A DNA stretch of 64,000 nucleotides from Flavobacterium araucananum (lineage in GTDB: Bacteria; Bacteroidota; Bacteroidia; Flavobacteriales; Flavobacteriaceae), in NCBI RefSeq assembly GCF_002222055.1, contig NZ_MUGS01000004.1, positions 353,441 through 417,440 of the forward strand. The letters run 5' to 3'. A model generated the notes under the pieces. It saw only the letters and a list, made by a program, of their open reading frames with translations. It was not told the origin of the DNA and made no database searches. The position numbers and the translations under genes were made by a program. This document shows, one piece after another, positions 11,266 to 18,600 of the stretch. Each line of letters starts with the position of its first letter. The stretch's first letter is position 1.

Positions 11266-11420
11266 AAGAAAAGCGCTCTGAAAGAGCCCTGGCAATAGTA
11301 TGGTGCGGAGCGCCATAAAATAAAGGATAATTTGTATTTTAAGCCCTGTAAGGGCGAAAGCAAATGCCCTAAGCAAACGTTTATTGTAATTATTTATTAA
11401 AAAAAAGAAAAAGTCTTACT

Positions 11421-11665
11421 ATGAATTTAGATTAGATTTTCTTTTGCCCTGAAAGGGCACAAATGTCGCTTAATTTAGATCATAATGCGATGCTCTATGC
11501 TCTTGCTTTTGGTCTTTCAGGCCATTTTTTTAGATTTGGTGCAATGATGTCAAAATGGTTGCGCTATCATTGAATTAAAAGTTATTATCTTAAAATAATA
11601 TTTAAAAAGATCTTCCGGGAGTTTTACTTCCGGGAGATTTTTTTTGACAAATTTTTCATGAAATT
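11421..11665. repeat. Hairpin-rich intergenic direct repeat, copy 2
   Basis: Second copy of the unit at 11020-11265. The first hairpin has its loop inverted (GCCCTGAAAGGGC here against GCCCTTTCAGGGC in copy 1), and the third keeps pairing through a G-T wobble (GGTCT-TTC-AGGCC). The middle hairpin has two mismatches. The 155 bp between the copies hold further hairpins of the same style (ATGGTGC-GGA-GCGCCAT, GCCCTGTAAGGGC). No believable ORF covers the region. Confidence 0.85.
11610..11645 (+). terminator. Rho-independent terminator in repeat copy 2
   Basis: Same 12-pair stem and T-run as the hairpin in copy 1, lying about 190 bp ahead of the next gene. Together they put two terminators in series between the PKS genes and the following NRPS genes. 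Confidence 0.75.
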
Positions 11666-11733
11666 CAGGCTCTTTTAAACCATCTGATTTAGAACAACTT
11701 CTTTGTTTATTTATCGAAATAAAGGGAGATTTT

Positions 11734-11802
11734 AAACCCCGTAATTTTTATTTAAAAACCCCGTAATTTTTATCCTCATTCGAGCATTATTTTCGCAATA
11801 GT
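11734..11802 (+). promoter_or_regulatory. Two 18-bp direct repeats with 22-bp period, plus promoter
   Basis: AAACCCCGTAATTTTTAT occurs at 11734-11751 and again, identical, at 11756-11773, so equal bases sit 22 bp apart, about two helical turns. Fifteen bases on is TATTTTCG (11788-11795), one mismatch from the Bacteroidota -7 element TAnnTTTG, and the ATG lies at 11836. A pair of direct repeats overlapping the -33 region is the arrangement expected for an activator dimer, for example a LytTR-type response regulator. The regulator assignment is inference. Confidence 0.5.
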
Positions 11803-11835
11803 AGGCAATTACGATTTTTAAGTACGACAGACACG

Positions 11836-14208
11836 ATGGTTGATTTAATAAAAGAATTACAAGAAAAAAACATAAGAGTTTCATTGAAAGAAAACAATCT
11901 CGAAATCAATTTTGATGGCGAGATCGATGATGTAATTTTAAAAAAATTAAAAGAAAATAAAACCAGACTAATGGATTTCCTTACTCAGCATTCAAATGTG
12001 AATAAAGGAATCAAAAATGTACAATTATCCGAAAGTTATCCAATCTCTAATGCCCAAAAAAGATTATGGATACAAAGTCAGAACGAAGAAAATTCTAAAA
12101 CCTATAATATTTCAAATCTGGTTGAGCTTAACGGAGATTATGATGTAAGTATATTCGAAGCTGCAATTTTTGAAATGATTAACAGGCATGAAATACTCAG
12201 AACTATCTTTAAATTAAACGAAGACGGAGAAGTAAGACAATTGATTTTGAGCCACACTCAATTAGATTTTAAGGTAGCGCATCTTGATTTTAGAAATGAC
12301 AAAGAGCCTTATAACAAAGCCATAGCCTATATCCATAAGGATAATGATACGGTTTTTGATCTGGAAAACGGTCCGTTATTAAGAGTAGCTTTTATAAAAA
12401 CAGCTGATAATTTGTGCATTTTTTATTTTAACCTACATCATATTATTACTGACGGATGGTCATTAAAAATATTGCAAAGAGATTTATTTGCTTATTATGA
12501 AGCTATTAAATATGGCAATAAATGCAATCTCGAAAATTTAAGAATACAATATAAAGATTATGCATCGTGGCAGTTTTATGCGATAAAAAACGGAGATTAT
12601 AAAAAACATGAAGAATTCTGGGCGCAATTATTATCCGGAGACTTACCAAAATTAGACCTGCCGGGTATAAAAACCAGACCCAAAACAACTACCTACAACG
12701 GCCATGCTTTAACCACTTATCTTAATCCGGTTTTAACCGGCAGGATTAAGGATTTTTGCATCCAGAATGGCGGAAGTTTGTTCATGGGACTTTTATCAGT
12801 ACTTAAAGTGCTCCTTAATAAATACACCGCTCAGGACGATATTATTGTAGGTACTGTGGTGGCGGGCAGAGAAGATTCTGATCTCGAGGATCAAATAGGA
12901 TTTTATGTAAACTCTCTTGCTTTAAGAAATAAAATTGATGTAAACGATAGCTTTTTGCGGTTTTTTAATAACGTAAAAAAAGCTACACTTGAAATATTCT
13001 CGCATCAAATTTATCCGTTTGATGTACTTGTAGAAGAGATAAATCCGGCAAGGGATTTTAACAGAAATCCATTTTTTGATATCATGTATGTCCTTCATAA
13101 CATAGTCGATACAGACAATCAACCCATAATCGACGAAGATAAATATGATACTGTAATTGATTCCGGGAACATGAAATCTAATTTTGATTTGAATTTTGAG
13201 TTTGAGGAAATTGGAAATTCAATTTCTTTTGTCACAATTTTTAATGAAGATCTTTATGATAAAGTGAAGATTGAGAAATTCATGACCCATTTTAAACAAT
13301 TACTTGCGGTACTCTTAGAAAATCCCAATGCAATTGTAAAAAGTATAGAATACCTGACAACTGCAGAAAAAGAAGAACTCCTGGCAGCGGAGTATTGGAA
13401 AGGTGTTTTTGCAGCAGGAATTCCTAAAGTCAAATTTCCGTTTGAGAAACAAAGACCTGAAAATTATACCTATACAACAAATAAAATACAGTTTGAAGTT
13501 GACAATGAACTTACAAAACAATTAAAAATAATTTCCGGTAATCCTGAAGACAGCCTGCATACGACAGTATTATTTTTAGTAAAACTCCTGATTTATAAAT
13601 ATACAGATCAGGATAAAATTATGATTGGTTCGCCATTTTATTCAATAGAGAAGGCTGGCGACAATAATTCTTCAGCAGCACACAATTTTTTGCCCATTGT
13701 TTCGAATATCAAAGAAGATGATTCCTTGCAATACCTGTACGGATCTATTAAAAATAGTATTTCAAGTATACAGGATGATTTTTGGATTTCATCAGAAGTA
13801 CTACGGGAACAAATAGCATACAAAGAAGAGCAATCGTACTCCGGACTTTTTAATGTTTTTGTAGATTTTCAGGAAAAAACGAATCCTTTATCCGGTGCCG
13901 GAACATTGGCAAAAGAATTTCAAAACAATACTAGTCCTGACAATGACCTGTTAAGTCAGTTTGATCTTTCGTTAGAATTTCAGGAAAAAGCAGATGGCTT
14001 AGATTGTATTTTAACCTACAACAATTCACTTTTTGATAAAATTCATATCGAGCTTTTTGCAAACAGGTTTTTAAATCTGGTCAGGCAGGTAACCCATCAG
14101 GAAAACGATTTTGGCACCACACAAATAAGTAATCTTAATTTAGATTTTAACCTGCAACTGCCTGCGGGTAAGGATAAACAAAACACCATTTTAGAAGAAA
14201 ATTTCTAA
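11836..14208 (+). CDS. NRPS condensation protein: TubC_N-C-half C
   Basis: A 790-aa NRPS subunit without adenylation or carrier domains. Residues 1-55 look like a TubC_N docking domain (starting MVDLIKELQEKNIRVS), which usually receives an upstream carrier protein. Residues about 65-500 form a complete condensation domain with HHIITDG at 201. After the usual post-C linker (EYLTTAEKEELL) comes a second stretch, about 510-760, that matches only the C-terminal half of a C domain (the segment beginning AAEYWKGVF) and lacks any HHxxxDG motif. It probably accepts the PKS-NRPS chain and passes it to a carrier on another protein. The half domain may be a structural remnant or a protein-protein surface. 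The start follows the direct-repeat promoter region. Confidence 0.88.
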   Translation: MVDLIKELQEKNIRVSLKENNLEINFDGEIDDVILKKLKENKTRLMDFLTQHSNVNKGIKNVQLSESYPISNAQKRLWIQSQNEENSKTYNISNLVELNGDYDVSIFEAAIFEMINRHEILRTIFKLNEDGEVRQLILSHTQLDFKVAHLDFRNDKEPYNKAIAYIHKDNDTVFDLENGPLLRVAFIKTADNLCIFYFNLHHIITDGWSLKILQRDLFAYYEAIKYGNKCNLENLRIQYKDYASWQFYAIKNGDYKKHEEFWAQLLSGDLPKLDLPGIKTRPKTTTYNGHALTTYLNPVLTGRIKDFCIQNGGSLFMGLLSVLKVLLNKYTAQDDIIVGTVVAGREDSDLEDQIGFYVNSLALRNKIDVNDSFLRFFNNVKKATLEIFSHQIYPFDVLVEEINPARDFNRNPFFDIMYVLHNIVDTDNQPIIDEDKYDTVIDSGNMKSNFDLNFEFEEIGNSISFVTIFNEDLYDKVKIEKFMTHFKQLLAVLLENPNAIVKSIEYLTTAEKEELLAAEYWKGVFAAGIPKVKFPFEKQRPENYTYTTNKIQFEVDNELTKQLKIISGNPEDSLHTTVLFLVKLLIYKYTDQDKIMIGSPFYSIEKAGDNNSSAAHNFLPIVSNIKEDDSLQYLYGSIKNSISSIQDDFWISSEVLREQIAYKEEQSYSGLFNVFVDFQEKTNPLSGAGTLAKEFQNNTSPDNDLLSQFDLSLEFQEKADGLDCILTYNNSLFDKIHIELFANRFLNLVRQVTHQENDFGTTQISNLNLDFNLQLPAGKDKQNTILEENF

Positions 14209-14305
14209 AACAATAATACAGCATTTTCTATACAGGAATACCTTTTTTTTTAGAAATGCCATGAAATGAAGAATCTTTTTAATTAAACATTTTGACGAGA
14301 AACAC

Positions 14306-15664
14306 ATGATCAAATCATTAATTCAATCAATGGTAGTTTGCCCAGATATGAGCAAAACCTATCCAAAAATTCAATACGGAAAAGGGATTTATCTTTTTGA
14401 CGAAAACGGTAAAAGATATTTAGACGGATCAGCAGGATCTTCTTCTGTAGCAAACATTGGTCATGGACGTCAGGAAGTGGCAGATGCCGTGAGCCAGCAA
14501 ATCGCCAGAGTGTCTGTATTGCCAACACATGCTTTTAGTTCAGAGGTTGTCGAGAATTATCTGGACAGGCTTGTAGACTTTGCTCCGGCTGGTTTTCAAA
14601 AAGCATGGACGGTTATGAGCGGTACAGAAGCGGTCGAAAATGCCTTAAAACTTGCCCTGCAATACCACCAATTAAGAGGTGATACAAAACGCTACAAGAT
14701 CATTTCGAGATGGAGTACCTATCACGGAAATTCGGTTTTTACACTTGATGTGGGCGGCATGAAAGCAAGACGCGAATTGTACAGCAAATGGCTCAATAAT
14801 TTCCCGCACGTATCTGCAGCTTACAACTACAGAAGACCGGGTGAATATAATGAAGCCGAATATGTAGAAAGTCTTCTTAATGAGTTTGAAACTACTATAG
14901 TCGAAGCTGGACCTGAAACCATTGCAGCATTTATTGCAGAGCCTGTTATTGCCGCAGCATTAGGAGCGGTTCCGCCACCTGAAAATTATTTTAGAGGGAT
15001 TTATGCCATCTGTAGAAAATATGGAATATTAGTGATATCTGATGAGATTTTGTCCGGATTTGGAAGAACAGGTGAAAATTTCGGGATCAATAATTTTGGA
15101 GTAGTTCCGGATATTATTGCTTGCGGAAAAGGAATCAGCGGCGGTTATTTTCCGTTATCAGCAGTAATCGTTTCAGAAAAAGTGATGTCACCATTTGTAG
15201 ATACAAAAACAGCCTTTTTAGGCGGTCATACTTTTGCCTGCAACCCTGTAGGGGCAACCGTTGGTAATCTGGTACTGGATATCATCGAAAGAGAAAAATT
15301 AATCGATCACTCGAAAAATATAGGAGCAATTTTTCTTAAAAAACTAGAATCTCTTTATGAGTTTGATATCGTTGGCGATGTTAGAGGAATTGGGTTACAA
15401 TGCGGGATCGAACTGGTTCAGGATAAAATTACCAAACAACCGTTTCCTGCCGCAATGGGAATTTCTAAAATGATTGGCGAAAAATCGATCGAAAAAGGCG
15501 TAGTTCTTTATCCCGGCAAAGGTTCTGTAGATGGCATTTCAGGAGACCATATCCTGATAACACCTCCATTGACAATAAACGAAGAGCAACTGGACGAAAT
15601 TATTTCGGTTTTAAGAACTTGTTTAAAAGAAGTTACAACAGAAATTAAAAAGCAAAGAGTATAA
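14306..15664 (+). CDS. Class III PLP-dependent aminotransferase
   Basis: A 452-aa free-standing aminotransferase of fold type I, class III (omega-aminotransferase group). The PLP lysine is probably Lys275 in ACGKGISGG, with Asp246 in SDEILSGFGRTG contacting the pyridine ring; SGTEAVENALK and GGHTFACNPV are further class III landmarks. It sits between two NRPS genes and ends one base before the next start codon, so it is almost certainly translated with that NRPS. It may make an unusual amino acid or beta-amino acid for the first A domain downstream, or aminate a carrier-bound keto group as the built-in aminotransferase of mycosubtilin-type systems does. The substrate cannot be told from the sequence. 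It most resembles YodT or beta-alanine:pyruvate types. Confidence 0.88.
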   Translation: MIKSLIQSMVVCPDMSKTYPKIQYGKGIYLFDENGKRYLDGSAGSSSVANIGHGRQEVADAVSQQIARVSVLPTHAFSSEVVENYLDRLVDFAPAGFQKAWTVMSGTEAVENALKLALQYHQLRGDTKRYKIISRWSTYHGNSVFTLDVGGMKARRELYSKWLNNFPHVSAAYNYRRPGEYNEAEYVESLLNEFETTIVEAGPETIAAFIAEPVIAAALGAVPPPENYFRGIYAICRKYGILVISDEILSGFGRTGENFGINNFGVVPDIIACGKGISGGYFPLSAVIVSEKVMSPFVDTKTAFLGGHTFACNPVGATVGNLVLDIIEREKLIDHSKNIGAIFLKKLESLYEFDIVGDVRGIGLQCGIELVQDKITKQPFPAAMGISKMIGEKSIEKGVVLYPGKGSVDGISGDHILITPPLTINEEQLDEIISVLRTCLKEVTTEIKKQRV

Positions 15665-15665
15665 C

Positions 15666-18600
15666 ATGGAAAACACGATGAATTTAAAAAAGGCTATAGT
15701 CGAAGAATTTCTAAATAAATTTTTGACGGATAATCTGGATACAAATTCAATTTCATTTTTTGGAGGAACAAACTTAAAAAATGAAAACTCTTTAGATAAA
15801 GTAAGAGTGTATTTGAATAAACAGGATGTAACTAAGGTAAACGAACTTTGTAATAGTTCTGATGTTTTAGTATTTGACTTTTATTTTAGTACGTTAAGCA
15901 TATTACTATCCAATTACGAAGAGAATTTTTCCTTTTTATCTTCTGCAAATCAGTTTGATTCGTTACAAAACGAAAAAGAACTTTTTGTCTTAAAACCTGT
16001 AATCGATCATTATCAAAGTTTTAAAAGTATCTTTTCGTCTCATAAAGGAGATATTTTAAAAGCAATTGACCATACTTTTGATCTGGACATTTTTAAGGAC
16101 TCTTTTTTAAATTTTGAAGATTTTCAAAAAAAAGTACATTTTGGTATCGTCATAAATAACGAAAGCCAGGAAGTAGCTTCAGCAGTAAAAACCATATTCA
16201 ATTTTAGTCTTGATGCCCAGGCTCCGTATTTGGAAATAAGCATTAAAGGCGAAATGTATGATACGCAGCTGTTAACCCTGTTTGGTGAGAATTTTAATAA
16301 ATTACTAAACGAAATACTGCAAAACACGAACGCGATCGTAAAAGAAATCGAGTTTAGAGGAGACACAGAACTCAGTTTTTTAAACGAAGTAAACAAATCA
16401 AAAGCTTATTTTTCTCTGGATAATAATATCGTAGATTTATTAAACGAGCAATGTAAAAAACAGCAGGATAAAACGGCTATAATAAGCGGTTTAGAAACCA
16501 TTACTTACAGTGGTTTATACAAGCAAACCAATAAAATTGCCCGATATATTCTGGAAGAATATGAAGCCAAAAGAGATGATCTTTTTGGGGTTATGTTGTC
16601 CAGATCTATCAATATGGTAAAAGGGATTTTGTCTGTCTGGAAAGCCGGAAGTGCTTATGTACCAATGGCAACAAACCTATCAGACGAAGCACTTTTGCAC
16701 ATCATAGAGAATTCGAATTTAAAAGCCGTTATTACAGATGATCCCAAAGTCAGGGAACAGCTAAACAGATTAAAGACAAAGGTTTCGATACTGGATTTGA
16801 ATGAAATAGATTCAAAAATAAGTGCTCTTTCAGAGGCTGTACCTGAAGTCGATATTGATTTAAGCGATTTGGCTTATGTCATCTACACCAGCGGTTCTAC
16901 AGGTAAGCCAAAAGGGGCAATGATCGAACATTTTGGAATGCTGAATCATATTGGCGCCAAAATAACAGAAATTACAATTGATAACAATAGTATTGTGGCA
17001 CAAAATGCACCGCATACTTTTGATATTTCGGTTTGGCAATTTTTTGCGCCTTTGGTTGCCGGAGGTACAAGTATTATTTACGACGACGAACGGGTTTTAA
17101 ACGTCAATCAGTTTGTAGATAAAATTGCTGTCGATCAGGTTACCGTATTAGAGCTCGTTCCGTCGTATTTGCTGGAAATGCTCAATTATATGGAGAGCGA
17201 GAGCAAAACGGTATTAGTTTTAAATTCTGTAATACTAAATGCAGAAACGCTGACTAAAGCAATGGTCAAAAGATGGCTGGATTTGTATCCCAACATTCCA
17301 ATCATAAATACTTATGGTGCCACTGAAGTTTCGGATGATATCTCTCATATTTTTATGAGTCAGGTTCCCGGAAATTATTCCGTTCCCGTAATGAAAGATC
17401 CTATCCAAAATTGCGAAGTTCATATTGTAGATCAAAATATGCAACGCGTGCCTATTGGGATTAAGGGCGAAATATTACTGGCGGGTCCTTGTGTGGGTCG
17501 TGGCTATTTTAATGATGAAAAACGTACAAAAGAGGCTTTTCTAAAAGGACCAATGATTGGTATAACGACTTCGGAAAGAATCTATAAAACAGGCGATTTA
17601 GGACGTTTTATGCCAGATGGCACAATGGAATTTATTGGCAGAAATGACAATCAGGTAAAAATATTAGGACATCGAATCGAGCTTGATGCCATAGAAAATA
17701 TCGCAAATGAAATTGAGCAGATAAAAAATGCAAAAGCAATTGCTTATACAGACAAGCAAATAATTGCGTTGTATTACCTGTCTGAAAACGAAATTGATAA
17801 AGCCGTTATTGAAGCACAGCTTTTAAAAAAATTACCAAAATACATGATTCCTGCTGCATACATACACTTGCAGAGTTTCCCTTTGACTAAAAACGGAAAA
17901 ATTGATAAAAAACGGTTACCGCTTATTTCAGAACAAGATTTAGTCAAAAAGGAGTATGTCGCACCAAGAAACGAAGTCGAGGAGCAGTTGGTCGAGATAT
18001 GGCAGGAAGTTTTGGCGATTGAAAAAATTGGAATAAACGATAATTTTTTCGAACTGGGCGGTCATAGTTTATTGGCTTTTCAGGTGTTTAACAGAATCAA
18101 CAAAAAGTTGGGAAAAAGTGTTCCGTTAAAAATATTTTTCGAGAATCCAACTATTCAGGATTTAAGCAGCCATCTAAAAGAACTAACGTATACTGCAATT
18201 CCTCTTGCAGAACCGGCATCGTCTTATCCTGTAACAACTTCTCAACGCAGATTCTGGATCTTAAACCAGCTCGAAGGTGCGGCATTGGCTTATAATATGC
18301 CCACAGCTGTTAAGTTTACCGGTACTATCGATGTACCAAAATTCGAAGAATCTTTTCGGAAATTGATAGAACGACATGAAGCCTTAAGAACCTATTTTGA
18401 TACAAACGAAGACGGAGAAGTACGACAATACATAATCCCGACAGAAGAATTAAAATTTAGTATCGAAGAAGAAGATTTTAGCAATGAGCCGGATCAGGAG
18501 ACTTTGATATTCGACTACTTTAGAAACAAAAATGCAGCACCTTTTTCTCTGGATCAGGCACCTCTTTTAAGAGCCTCAATGATTCGTTTAGACCAGGACA

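Noticed and set aside
11149..11376. 75-aa minus-strand ORF in the PKS-NRPS gap
   Set aside because: It is a translation of the hairpin repeat copy and its flank; the sequence is low in complexity and the second repeat copy does not keep the frame as a gene.
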